Assembly (NCBI GenBank): GCA_018710885.1
Contig: DVJA01000022.1
Location: 1-29,258 of the forward strand
Source: Scatomorpha merdigallinarum
Lineage (GTDB): Bacteria; Bacillota; Clostridia; Oscillospirales; Oscillospiraceae
Length of the DNA: 29,258 bases
Reading direction: 5' to 3'
The notes below the pieces were generated by a model. That model searched no databases and was not told where the DNA came from. It was given only the letters and a program-made list of their open reading frames with translations. Below are positions 7,461 through 15,289 of the stretch, in pieces. The translations under genes were made by a program, and so were the position numbers. The first letter of the stretch is position 1. The number at the start of each line of letters is the position of its first letter.

Positions 7461-8675
7461 ATGATTGAGTATATTGAAGGCGGCGTCTGTGCGCCAAAGG
7501 GATATAAAGCCTCCGGAGTCCACTGCGGAGTCAGAAAGAGCCGCACAAAGCGCGACCTGGCGCTCATCTGCTCCGAAAAGAGCGCGAGCGCCGCGGCGGT
7601 GTACACAACAAACCTGGTCAAAGGCGCGCCGCTGACCGTGACTAAAAAGCACCTCGCCGACGGCAAGGCGCAGGCCATAATCTGCAACAGCGGCAACGCC
7701 AACACCTGCAACGCAAACGGGGAGTATATCGCGGAGACCACGAGCGAGCTGCTTGGCGCAGAGCTTGGCATACCGGCAGCCGACGTGATCGTGGCGTCTA
7801 CCGGAGTCATTGGCCAGGCCATGACAATGGAGCCCTTCGAGCGCGGAATCCATGAACTGGTTCGTTTGCTCGGCGCGGACAGCGCCCCGGCTGCCGAGGC
7901 CATCATGACCACCGACACCCACGCCAAGGAGATAGCCGTGAAATTCATGGCCGGAGGCGTCGAGTGCCGCATGGGCGGCATGGCCAAGGGCAGCGGCATG
8001 ATTCACCCGAATATGGCCACCATGCTCGGCTTTATAACCAGCGACTGCGCTATCTCTCCGGAACTGCTCGCAAAGGCGCTCTCCGAAGACGTCAAAAGCA
8101 GCTTCAATATGGTCACAGTGGACGGCGACACTTCCACCAACGATATGGTGGCCGTTATGGCGAACGGCCTCGCGGGCAATGCGGAAATCTGCTCCGAGGG
8201 CAATGACTACGACGCCTTCTGTGAGGCGCTGCACGCTATAACCGTCTATCTCAGCCGCCAGATCGCCGGCGACGGCGAAGGCGCGACGAAGCTCCTCGAC
8301 TGCGTCGTCACCGGCGCCAAGACGCTCGAGGATGCGCGCACGGTTGCAAGGGCCGTGGTCGGCTCCGCATTGCTGAAGGCGGCCATGTTCGGCGCGGACG
8401 CCAACTGGGGCCGTGTGCTCTGTGCGGTGGGCTACTCCGGCGCGGATGTGGATATTTCCAAGGTGGGCGTCAGCTTTAAGAGCGAGTTCGGCGAAGTGCA
8501 TGTGTGCGAGTTTGGCGCGGGCGTGGAGTTCTCCGAAGAGCAGGCCAAGAACGTGCTCAGCGCAAAGGAAATATATATCCTGGTCACGCTCGGCGACGGG
8601 GCGCAGAGCGCCGAGGCCTGGGGCTGCGATTTGACTTACGAGTACGTGAAGATAAACGGCGACTACCGCACCTGA
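7461..8675 (+). CDS. argJ: Bifunctional glutamate N-acetyltransferase / amino-acid acetyltransferase
   Basis: This 404-residue enzyme moves the acetyl group from N-acetylornithine to glutamate, so the pathway recycles acetyl; many family members also use acetyl-CoA. It is made as a precursor that cleaves itself before the nucleophilic threonine, seen here as T187 in KGSGMIHPNMATML. Other signatures are CNSGNANTCN (75-84), ASTGVIG and the terminal GDYRT. Its presence explains the absence of argA and argE. The ATG follows GAGAAGGAG. It sits between argC and argB with gaps of 64 and 43 bases. Confidence 0.96.
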   Translation: MIEYIEGGVCAPKGYKASGVHCGVRKSRTKRDLALICSEKSASAAAVYTTNLVKGAPLTVTKKHLADGKAQAIICNSGNANTCNANGEYIAETTSELLGAELGIPAADVIVASTGVIGQAMTMEPFERGIHELVRLLGADSAPAAEAIMTTDTHAKEIAVKFMAGGVECRMGGMAKGSGMIHPNMATMLGFITSDCAISPELLAKALSEDVKSSFNMVTVDGDTSTNDMVAVMANGLAGNAEICSEGNDYDAFCEALHAITVYLSRQIAGDGEGATKLLDCVVTGAKTLEDARTVARAVVGSALLKAAMFGADANWGRVLCAVGYSGADVDISKVGVSFKSEFGEVHVCEFGAGVEFSEEQAKNVLSAKEIYILVTLGDGAQSAEAWGCDLTYEYVKINGDYRT

Positions 8676-8718
8676 GCGCTCGCCGGTGCTGGGATTCTGA
8701 AAATTCGAGGTGGAAAAT

Positions 8719-9576
8719 ATGGATAACTTCAACAGAGCGCAAGTGCTGGTAGAGGCGCTGCCGTATATTCAGCAGTACTGGAACCGCGTGGTCGTAATCA
8801 AGTACGGCGGGCACGCCATGGAAAACGAACTGTTAAAGGCAAAGGTTATGGAGGACATAGTTCTTCTGCAACTCGTCGGAGTGCGCGTGGTGCTAGTCCA
8901 CGGCGGCGGGCCGGACATAAACGACGTGCTCAACAAGATGGGTGTGGACAGTCAGTTCGTTGACGGCCTTCGCGTCACGGACAAGGCTACAGCCGAGGTG
9001 GTGCAGATGGTGCTCGCCGGCAAGGTCGGCAAGAGCCTCGTGAACCTAATCGAAGCCACTGGCGGCAAGGCAATGGGCATCTGCGGCATAGACGGGCGCA
9101 TGGTCGAGGCCAAAGCCCGCAACGCACAGCTCGGCTACGTCGGACAGATAACGCACGTGAATACCCAGCCCATAACCGACCTCCTGGAGCGTGGCTACAT
9201 CCCCGTCATCTCCAGCGTGGGCTGTGACGCCGAGGGCAACGTGTACAACATAAACGCCGACACCATGGCCGCGCAGATTTCCGGTGCCATGGGAGCGGAG
9301 TGCCTTATCTCCATGACGGATGTGCCGGGTATCATGCTCGACCCGAACGACGCAAACTCCCTGGTCCACGTCGCGGACATAAACGACGCTACCGAACTCT
9401 TTCGCCGCGGTGTGATAAAGGGCGGCATGATCCCGAAGGTGGAGAGCTGCATTGAAGCGCTCCTGTGCGGCGTACACAAAGTATTTATACTCGACGGCCG
9501 TGTCGAGCACTCTATCCTGCTTGAGATGCTCACGGACGAGGGCAGCGGTACCATGATGGTGGGGGAGAAACAATGA
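8719..9576 (+). CDS. argB: Acetylglutamate kinase
   Basis: This 285-residue amino-acid kinase phosphorylates N-acetylglutamate at the gamma carboxylate, usually the arginine-inhibited step in organisms with argJ. It shows VIKYGGHAM at 26-34 with the phosphate-binding K28, the VLVHGGGPDIN glycine loop, and the NINADTMA and GGMIPKV segments of the ATP site. The start is ATG 8719 with GAGGTGG five bases upstream; GTG 8710 is in frame but is part of the ribosome site. Its stop overlaps the argD start as ATGA. Confidence 0.96.
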   Translation: MDNFNRAQVLVEALPYIQQYWNRVVVIKYGGHAMENELLKAKVMEDIVLLQLVGVRVVLVHGGGPDINDVLNKMGVDSQFVDGLRVTDKATAEVVQMVLAGKVGKSLVNLIEATGGKAMGICGIDGRMVEAKARNAQLGYVGQITHVNTQPITDLLERGYIPVISSVGCDAEGNVYNINADTMAAQISGAMGAECLISMTDVPGIMLDPNDANSLVHVADINDATELFRRGVIKGGMIPKVESCIEALLCGVHKVFILDGRVEHSILLEMLTDEGSGTMMVGEKQ

Positions 9577-10742
9577 ATACAAAAGAACTCGACAGCAAAT
9601 ATATAGCCGGAACCTATGCGCGCTTCCCGATAGTGCTCAAAGAGGGCCGCGGCAGCGTCGTCTGGGACACAGAAGGTAAGGAATACATAGACATGGGCAG
9701 CGGCATAGCCGTCAACGCCTTCGGCATCGCCGACCATGAGTGGATAAACGCCGTGACGGCCCAGCTCGGCAAGCTACAGCACAGCTCAAACCTGTACTAT
9801 ACCGAGCCCGGCGCCCTGCTCGCGGAGCAGCTCTGCACGCGAACCGGCATGAAGAAGGCCTTCTTCGGCAACTCCGGCGCCGAGGCCAACGAGTGCGCCA
9901 TCAAATGTGCCCGCAAATACGCCGCAGATAAATACGGCGCGGATAAGCGCTATAAGATAGTCACGCTCGTCAACAGCTTCCACGGCCGTACCATCACTAC
10001 GCTTGCAGCCACGGGACAGGACGAGTACCACAAGGACTTCCAGCCCCTGACTCCCGGCTTCCTCTACGCCCCGGCCAACGACTGTGGAGCCCTGAAGGCC
10101 ATCGTGGAGAGCGACGAGGCCATAGCGGCTATCATGTTCGAGCTGGTGCAGGGCGAGGGCGGCGTGCTGCCGCTTGAGCAGGACTTTGTCGATTGCATAG
10201 CCGAAATATGCAAGGCTAGGGACATCCTCATGGTCGTGGACGAGGTCCAGACCGGCAACGGCCGCACGGGCACGCTCTATGCCTGGCAGCGGTACGGCAT
10301 CACGCCCGACATCATGACCACGGCCAAGGGTCTCGGCGGTGGCCTGCCCATCGGCGTGTGCCTCATGGGCGAGAAGTGCGAGAACACCATGACGCCGGGC
10401 AGCCACGGCTCCACCTTCGGCGGCAACCCCGCCATCTGCGCAGGAGCGCTCAACGTCCTCTCACGCATAGACGACGCGCTGCTTGCGGACGTCAGGGCCA
10501 AGAGCGACTACATCGTAAAGGAGCTCACCGGCGCCCCCGGCGTCGAGAGCGTGGCCGGGCTGGGACTGATGCTCGGCATAAAGACCGCGAAACCCCTCAG
10601 CGACGTCGTCACCGCCTGCCGTGAAAACGGCGTGCTAGTCCTAACCGCACACGGCAAATTGCGCCTGCTCCCCGCACTGAACATCCCGATGGAGCTGGTG
10701 AAAAAGGCCGTCGCGGTCATAAAGAGCTGCTGCGCGGAGTGA
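9573..10742 (+). CDS. argD: Acetylornithine aminotransferase
   Basis: This 389-residue class III PLP aminotransferase converts N-acetylglutamate semialdehyde to N-acetylornithine with glutamate as donor. It shows the FGNSGAEANE phosphate-binding stretch (98-107), SFHGRT, VVDEVQTGNGRTG and the PLP-binding lysine K252 in TTAKGLGGGLPIG. Length is standard. The start is coupled to argB by a four-base ATGA overlap. Confusion with other class III enzymes (ornithine or 4-aminobutyrate aminotransferase) is ruled out by context. Confidence 0.95.
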   Translation: MNTKELDSKYIAGTYARFPIVLKEGRGSVVWDTEGKEYIDMGSGIAVNAFGIADHEWINAVTAQLGKLQHSSNLYYTEPGALLAEQLCTRTGMKKAFFGNSGAEANECAIKCARKYAADKYGADKRYKIVTLVNSFHGRTITTLAATGQDEYHKDFQPLTPGFLYAPANDCGALKAIVESDEAIAAIMFELVQGEGGVLPLEQDFVDCIAEICKARDILMVVDEVQTGNGRTGTLYAWQRYGITPDIMTTAKGLGGGLPIGVCLMGEKCENTMTPGSHGSTFGGNPAICAGALNVLSRIDDALLADVRAKSDYIVKELTGAPGVESVAGLGLMLGIKTAKPLSDVVTACRENGVLVLTAHGKLRLLPALNIPMELVKKAVAVIKSCCAE

Positions 10743-10756
10743 GAAAGGAGAAACAC

Positions 10757-11740
10757 ATGGACCTCAAAGGACGCGATTTCCTCAAGCTCCTCGATTTCAC
10801 GGGCGAGGAGATAATGTACCTCATAGACCTGGCCGCCGAGCTCAAGGCCAAAAAGAAGGCCGGTATACCGCACAAGCTCTGCGAGGGCAAGAGCGTAGCG
10901 CTTATCTTTGAAAAGACCAGCACCCGCACACGCTGCGCCTTTGAGGTGGCGGCGCACGACCTGGGTATGCACGCCGTATATCTCGACCCGAGCGGTTCGC
11001 AGATAGGCAAGAAGGAGTCCATAGCCGACACCGCGCGCGTGCTCTCGCGCATGTTCGACGGCATAGAGTACCGCGGCTTCGGCCAGGCGATAGTCGAAGA
11101 GTTGGCCGAGTACGCCTCCGTCCCCGTCTGGAACGGGCTCACGGACGAGTTCCACCCCACGCAGATACTCGCCGACATGCTCACGCTGCGCGAGCACCTG
11201 GGCGAGTTGAAGGGCAAGAAGTTGGTCTACATGGGCGACGCGCGCTTCAATATGGGCAACAGTCTGATGATAGGCTGCGCCAAGCTTGGCGTAAACTTCG
11301 CCGCCTGTGCTCCGGTCGAGTTTTTCCCGAGCGAGGAACTTCAGGACATAGCGCAGGAGATAGCCGCCGAAACCGGCGCCGTGCTCGAGTTCTGGACCGA
11401 GCCCGAGATGGCGCTCAAAGACGCCGACGCGGTGTACACCGACATCTGGGTCTCCATGGGCGAGAGCCCCGACGCCTGGGAAGAGCGCATCAACGCGCTG
11501 CTGCCCTATCAGGTGAACGCAAAGGCGATGAGCCTGGCCAAACCCGGCGCAATTTTCATGCACTGCCTGCCAGCCTTCCACGACCTCAAGACAACCATAG
11601 GCAAAGAGGTAGGCGAGAAGTACGGCCTCGACGCGCTGGAAGTCACCGACGAAGTGTTTGAAGGCCCGCAGTCAGTGGTGTTCGACGAAGCAGAGAACCG
11701 CCTGCACACAATAAAGGCCGTAATGGCCGCAACGCTGTGA
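10757..11740 (+). CDS. argF: Ornithine carbamoyltransferase
   Basis: This 327-residue enzyme makes citrulline from ornithine and carbamoyl phosphate. The carbamoyl-phosphate site STRTR is at 55-59, followed by the FHPTQ segment and the ornithine-binding HCLPAFHD loop. The start is ATG 10757 with AAAGGAG six bases upstream; an in-frame GTG at 10739 overlaps argD but precedes the ribosome site. It is the last gene of the arginine run and is followed directly by a strong terminator. A catabolic role is less likely because no arginine deiminase or carbamate kinase genes are present. Confidence 0.96.
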   Translation: MDLKGRDFLKLLDFTGEEIMYLIDLAAELKAKKKAGIPHKLCEGKSVALIFEKTSTRTRCAFEVAAHDLGMHAVYLDPSGSQIGKKESIADTARVLSRMFDGIEYRGFGQAIVEELAEYASVPVWNGLTDEFHPTQILADMLTLREHLGELKGKKLVYMGDARFNMGNSLMIGCAKLGVNFAACAPVEFFPSEELQDIAQEIAAETGAVLEFWTEPEMALKDADAVYTDIWVSMGESPDAWEERINALLPYQVNAKAMSLAKPGAIFMHCLPAFHDLKTTIGKEVGEKYGLDALEVTDEVFEGPQSVVFDEAENRLHTIKAVMAATL

Positions 11741-11754
11741 GCGCGATAAGACAT

Positions 11755-11783
11755 AAAAAGGACGGGCACAGCCCGTCCTTTTT
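11755..11783. terminator. Intrinsic terminator of the arginine cluster
   Basis: A perfect 13-bp stem (11755-11767 with 11771-11783) with a 3-base loop starts in AAAAA and ends in TTTTT, so it can work in both directions. It lies 15 bases after the argF stop. Confidence 0.92.
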
Positions 11784-12054
11784 GCGCAGTTTTTGAGTGT
11801 GTTGTCGAGCCATAAGCGGCTTGGCAAGGTGGCGGCGTAAAATCCAACAAGCGGGACGTCGAGGACGCCGCCCCTTGCGGGTGGGTGCGTGACGAGACCA
11901 GCAGCAACGGTCGGAGCGTGTGCAGGAGGTTAGGTTGGTGTAGGGAAGATGCCCGCAAGGTTGGGTGCAAGCCCCAGGAGGGCTGCAACCGCCCGCGGTT
12001 GCCCTCCACGTCCGGCGACGTGCCACCCACGCCACCTGCCGCTCCGCGGCCGGC
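11784..12054. other. Structured gene-free region, possible dispersed repeat
   Basis: No convincing coding region is present in these 271 bases. Several strong hairpins occur: an 8-bp stem (ggcggcgt 11831-11838 / acgccgcc 11865-11872), a two-part stem (ggagggc 11977-11983 / gccctcc 12001-12007, with inner aacc/ggtt), and a 5-bp stem at 12038-12050. The segment around 11851-11872 (gcgggacgtcgaggacgccg) resembles intergenic repeats I recall from gut Firmicutes genomes; this is memory, not a search. It could be a repeat family, a non-coding RNA or the 3' region of the 12055 gene. Confidence 0.4.
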
Positions 12055-12732
12055 TCAACTATTCCCGCTGGGGAAATACGGCCTCAGCGCGGCCGCAACT
12101 CCGGAGATAGGCATCGTCTGTAGCCAAATCTTCCCCGGCCCGGTCAGCAGTGTGTTAAACAGGCCCTCGCCGCCGAGCAGCTTGTTCTTGAGTCCGGGCA
12201 CCTGACGTATGTCCATCTGCACGCTGGCCTCAAAGCCGGCTACATTACCCGTGTCTGCGATAAGCTGCTCGCCCGGGGCCAGTTCCATTTCAAAGACATC
12301 GCCGTCTATCTCGACAAAGGCCAGGCCCTGACCGGAGAGACGCTGCATGATAAAGCCCTCGCCGCCGAACAGGCCGGCTCCGAGCTTCTTGTTGAATACA
12401 ATGTCCAATTTGACATCAGGAGTGGAGGCAAGAAAGCTGCGCTTTTGCATTATAAGTTCCCGGCCCGGACCTATCTCCATGGGCAGGATCCGGCCCGGGA
12501 AACTGGTGCCGAAAGCTATCACACCGGAACCGTTCGCGGTGTAGATGTTCTGGAACATGCTGTCGCCGGAGAAAGCTCGCGCGAACATCTTGCCCACACC
12601 GCCGCCGCGCGTCTCCATCTCAATGTTGGGCGTTTGCCAGACCATGGACCCGCGCTCGGTTATCATGGCCTCGCCGTCGTTCAGGTTGCATATTACTACC
12701 GGGAATTCCCCTCCGCGTATTTCGTAACGCAT
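12055..12732 (-). CDS. AIM24 / TIGR00266 family protein
   Basis: This 225-residue protein starts at ATG 12732 with a GGGAGGG site; longer in-frame starts are not supported by a ribosome site. It matches the AIM24-like TIGR00266 family: MRYEIRGGEFPVV at the N-terminus, GSMVWQTPNIEMET, a glycine-rich FSGDSMFQNIYTANG, and later FIMQRLSGQGLAFVEIDGDV. The family forms a double-stranded beta-helix trimer (TRAP-like fold) and its function is not established; members are often cytoplasmic and sometimes linked to membrane or stress genes. It is the last gene of a run def-kinase-AIM24, separated from the kinase by 83 bases. Confidence 0.82.
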   Translation of the reverse strand: MRYEIRGGEFPVVICNLNDGEAMITERGSMVWQTPNIEMETRGGGVGKMFARAFSGDSMFQNIYTANGSGVIAFGTSFPGRILPMEIGPGRELIMQKRSFLASTPDVKLDIVFNKKLGAGLFGGEGFIMQRLSGQGLAFVEIDGDVFEMELAPGEQLIADTGNVAGFEASVQMDIRQVPGLKNKLLGGEGLFNTLLTGPGKIWLQTMPISGVAAALRPYFPSGNS

Positions 12733-12815
12733 ATAAAAACCCTCCCAGATTGTATTGTCTACCACCGGACATTCGGCGGTCATGTGTCCAATATAACCTG
12801 AGAGGATTAGCTCTG

Positions 12816-13316
12816 TCAATGCATTTCGAGTATGAGCTGGGCGGTTTTCTCCGGGGTCAAACCGGTGACGTCGAGCTTTGTCGTGCTGAGCCCGCCATAG
12901 AGCGGCAGGCGCTCAAGAGCCCTCTCTATGACACCAGCGTCGCGGAGCCCGGCTTCCACGTCCCGGCGCAGCCTTGAGCGCAACTCGTCTTCGTCGCATA
13001 CAAGCGAGATGCAGCGCAGCTCCACGTCATCTATCGCAAGCCGGCTTAGAATGCCGTCTATGACGGCCTGTTCGTGCAGCACCCAGCAGAATACCACATT
13101 TTGCAGCTCCGGGCAGCCCAGAAAGTTCCCGAGCAGGCAGCATATGTTGTCGAGCACCATGGCCTTTGTGGCTTCGGTTACGCGGAAGGGGTGCATATCC
13201 CAGCACCAGTCGCCGTCCAGGAGGACACTGTTGTCCAGACGGTCGCGCAGTATACGTGAGACGGTGCTCTTGCCCACGCCCATCGGGCCGCCTATCATGT
13301 ATAGCCGCCGGTTCAT
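12816..13316 (-). CDS. Small P-loop kinase-like ATPase
   Basis: This 166-residue protein has a Walker A motif GGPMGVGKST at residues 9-18 and a shape typical of nucleotide or antibiotic kinases of the AAA_18/AAA_33 group: LLDGDWCWDMHPF after the first helix, and a lid-like segment rich in arginine (DEDELRSRLRRDVEAG). The substrate is unknown. It lacks the motifs of adenylate, shikimate or dephospho-CoA kinases. The start codon lies three bases after the deformylase stop with no separate ribosome site, so translation is probably coupled. Confidence 0.68.
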   Translation of the reverse strand: MNRRLYMIGGPMGVGKSTVSRILRDRLDNSVLLDGDWCWDMHPFRVTEATKAMVLDNICCLLGNFLGCPELQNVVFCWVLHEQAVIDGILSRLAIDDVELRCISLVCDEDELRSRLRRDVEAGLRDAGVIERALERLPLYGGLSTTKLDVTGLTPEKTAQLILEMH

Positions 13317-13319
13317 GCG

Positions 13320-13814
13320 CTAGAACTGACGCTTGAGCTCCATCATGTAAAAGCTCTTGTTGTCCACGGCGCGCATGGTGGCCAGTATGCCGTCAAGGTG
13401 GTCGTACTCGTGCTGCACCAGCTCGGAGAGATCCCCCTCCAGCTCGAGGCGCTGCGCTTGCCCGTGCTCGTCCGTGTAATCCAAAGTGCAGCGGCGATGG
13501 CGTCGCACGCGCACTATAAGGCCCGGGAAGGACATGCAGTCGTCCAGCAGCTCGTAGGTTTCGCTGTCCGGGAAGGTGAGGCTCGGGTTCACCAGCACAT
13601 ACGGGCGGTCGAGCAGCATGTAGATAAGCCGCTTGTGAATACCGATCTGCGGCGCGGCCACTGCCCGCCCGGCGCCGTGTTTCGCGCGGTAGTCTAGCAG
13701 CGTGTCGTGCAGGTCGCGCACCCAGCCGTTGAGGAGGGGGAGGTCGCCGGTTGTCACCGGAGCGCTCACTTCGTAGAGCTTATCGTCGCCGAGCAGCAAA
13801 ATATCGCGTATCAC
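13320..13814 (-). CDS. def: Divergent peptide deformylase
   Basis: This 164-residue protein should remove formyl groups from nascent proteins. Motif 3, HEYDHLDG, with both metal-binding histidines and the catalytic glutamate, is intact. Motif 1 reads GRAVAAPQIG instead of GxGLAAPQ, and motif 2 reads DDCMS instead of EGCLS but keeps the metal-ligand cysteine. It is therefore a divergent paralogue type, probably not the only deformylase in the genome. The start is GTG 13814, seven bases from a perfect AAAGGAGG. It heads a minus-strand run with the kinase and AIM24 protein and is divergent from the S24 repressor. Confidence 0.8.
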   Translation of the reverse strand: MIRDILLLGDDKLYEVSAPVTTGDLPLLNGWVRDLHDTLLDYRAKHGAGRAVAAPQIGIHKRLIYMLLDRPYVLVNPSLTFPDSETYELLDDCMSFPGLIVRVRRHRRCTLDYTDEHGQAQRLELEGDLSELVQHEYDHLDGILATMRAVDNKSFYMMELKRQF

Positions 13815-13839
13815 AGTGTGTTCCTCCTTTATAATATGG

Positions 13840-13868
13840 TTGCAATTACCGGTGAAACAAGGTATAAT
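13840..13868 (+). promoter_or_regulatory. Promoter of the S24 repressor gene
   Basis: TTGCAA (13840-13845), a 17-base spacer, and a perfect TATAAT (13863-13868). The spacer contains the near-palindrome ttaccggtgaa (13846-13856), a candidate auto-operator. On the other strand a weaker TATTAT (13836-13831) may serve the deformylase, so the two promoters would overlap. Confidence 0.72.
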
Positions 13869-13892
13869 ATATCGCATAAGGAGATGATGCCG

Positions 13893-14585
13893 GTGAAGAA
13901 ATCTCTCGGAGCGACACTTCATCAGCTTCGCCGTGAGGCGGGCCTGACTCAGTCGCGCGTGTGCGAAAAGCTCGCCGAGCGCGGCTTTGAGATACAGAAC
14001 GCGGCCGTGAGTAAATGGGAAAAGGACATGACCATGCCCAATGCCGCTCAGTTCCTCGCACTGTGTGAAATATACTCCGTGACGGACGTCATGGGCACTT
14101 TTACCGGCAGGGGAGAGACTGCCGGGTTAAACGAGGCCGGACGCAAGCTGGTCTCAGAGTACGTGCGCGTGCTCTCCGCGAGCGGGCTCTATTCAAAAAA
14201 TGATTCTCGCAAACTGCCGCTTTATGACCTCGCCGCCAGCGCCGGTACGGGACAGTTCCTGGACGGCGAGAGCTATTCGCTCATAGACGCCTCCGACGCG
14301 CCCGACCGGGCCGACTTCGCCGTGCGCATAGCCGGCGACAGCATGGAGCCCGACGTGCCCGACGGCAGTATAGTGTGGGTGCACGGCTGCGAGACTCTGG
14401 ACTCGGGGAAGATAGGCATCTTTGTCTACGGCGGGCAGGCCTATTGCAAGCGCCTGCGTGTAAACAGCCTCGGCGTCATGCTGATTTCGTCCAACAGCGA
14501 CTATGCCCCGATCATCGTGCGCGACGGGGCAGATATGCGCGTGTGCGGCGAAGTCGTGGGCATAGCTATTTCCAATATTTATTGA
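13893..14585 (+). CDS. XRE-type repressor with S24 (LexA/cI-like) self-cleavage domain
   Basis: This is a 230-residue protein. Residues 5-65 are a Cro/cI helix-turn-helix (LHQLRREAGLTQSRVCEKLAE...NAAVSKWEKD). Residues 108-230 are an S24 peptidase-like domain with an Ala-Gly cleavage site (A117-G118 in LAASAGTGQF), the nucleophile S150 in AGDSMEP and the general base K186 in AYCKRL. This is the LexA/phage-repressor design, in which RecA-assisted self-cleavage relieves repression. Start GTG 13893 is nine bases from AAGGAG; the ATG codons at 13884 and 13887 are too close. No phage genes are nearby. It ends seven bases inside the convergent nth gene. Confidence 0.87.
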   Translation: MKKSLGATLHQLRREAGLTQSRVCEKLAERGFEIQNAAVSKWEKDMTMPNAAQFLALCEIYSVTDVMGTFTGRGETAGLNEAGRKLVSEYVRVLSASGLYSKNDSRKLPLYDLAASAGTGQFLDGESYSLIDASDAPDRADFAVRIAGDSMEPDVPDGSIVWVHGCETLDSGKIGIFVYGGQAYCKRLRVNSLGVMLISSNSDYAPIIVRDGADMRVCGEVVGIAISNIY

Positions 14586-15226
14586 CCGGAGCCCGTCTGG
14601 CACACGTGCCGGACGCAGCAGTTTTCACACCTGGGCGAGCGCGCGGTGCACACCGCCCGGCCGTGCAGCACGAGCCTGTGGCAGAAGTCCGAGCTCTTCT
14701 CCGGTGGAAGCTGCTCGCGCAGCAGTGGCTCTATCTTGGCCGGGTCTTTGAGGTTGTCCACCAGGCCCATGCGGTTTGAGAGCCGGATGCAGTGCGTGTC
14801 GACGACCACGGCCCCGGGGGCGTGAAATACGTCGCCGAGGATGAGGTTCGCCGTCTTGCGCCCGACGCCGGGCAGGGAGAGAAGCTCTTCCATGGTCCCG
14901 GGCACCTTGCCTCCAAAACGTACCAGCAGTATCTTGGCGCATTCGACTATGTCGCGCGCCTTCGTGTGATAGAAGCCGCAGGGCTTGACATACTGCTCCA
15001 CCTCTTCTATGTCGGCCTGGGCGAAGTCCTCCAGCGTGGGGAAGCGCTCAAAGAGGGCGGGGGTTATCTTGTTGACGCGCTCGTCAGTACACTGTGCGGC
15101 CAGACGCACGGAGAAGAGCAACTCGTAGTCTTTGCCGTAGTCGAGCGTGCACATGGCCGCGGGGTATTCTTCCTCGAGGCCGCGTACTATTTCAAGCACC
15201 TGTTCGTGTGTGCGCAAAGTTATCAC
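14579..15226 (-). CDS. nth: Endonuclease III (DNA glycosylase/AP lyase)
   Basis: This 215-residue base-excision repair enzyme removes oxidised pyrimidines and nicks the abasic site. The helix-hairpin-helix LPGVGRKTAN carries the catalytic K124, D143 lies in VVVDTHC, and the C-terminal iron-sulfur loop has the exact Cys-x6-Cys-x2-Cys-x5-Cys spacing (CTARSPRCENCCVRHVC). Start GTG 15226 has no clear ribosome site, and its promoter lies only about 19 bases upstream, so the message may be almost leaderless. The 3' end overlaps the S24 repressor's 3' end by seven bases. Confidence 0.95.
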   Translation of the reverse strand: MITLRTHEQVLEIVRGLEEEYPAAMCTLDYGKDYELLFSVRLAAQCTDERVNKITPALFERFPTLEDFAQADIEEVEQYVKPCGFYHTKARDIVECAKILLVRFGGKVPGTMEELLSLPGVGRKTANLILGDVFHAPGAVVVDTHCIRLSNRMGLVDNLKDPAKIEPLLREQLPPEKSSDFCHRLVLHGRAVCTARSPRCENCCVRHVCQTGSGQ

Positions 15227-15244
15227 CAACTTAGTTTTTTCGCC

Positions 15245-15273
15245 ATTTTACCACGCATAGCGCCAACTTTCAA
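15245..15273 (-). promoter_or_regulatory. Promoter of nth
   Basis: On the minus strand, TTGAAA (15273-15268), a 17-base spacer, and TAAAAT (15250-15245) preceded by TGG (extended -10). Transcription should start near 15238, leaving a leader of only about 12 bases before the GTG. Confidence 0.65.
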
Positions 15274-15289
15274 CAATGGAGGTGCAGCC

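Noticed and set aside
7437..8732. Long open frame antisense to argJ
   Set aside because: Shadow frame with low-complexity His/Ala/Gly content; argJ is certain.
11885..12205. 106-residue open frame across the structured region and the AIM24 gene
   Set aside because: It overlaps the AIM24 gene antisense, has odd composition and crosses strong hairpins; not likely coding.
12733..12819. Longer AIM24 protein starting at TTG 12819
   Set aside because: The extension has no family similarity, while ATG 12732 has a strong GGGAGGG site and the usual N-terminus.
13815..13922. N-terminal extension of the deformylase
   Set aside because: It runs across the divergent promoters; GTG 13814 has a perfect ribosome site.
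13707..14585. Prophage remnant signalled by the S24 repressor
   Set aside because: No integrase, excisionase, structural gene or attachment-site repeat is seen on either side.
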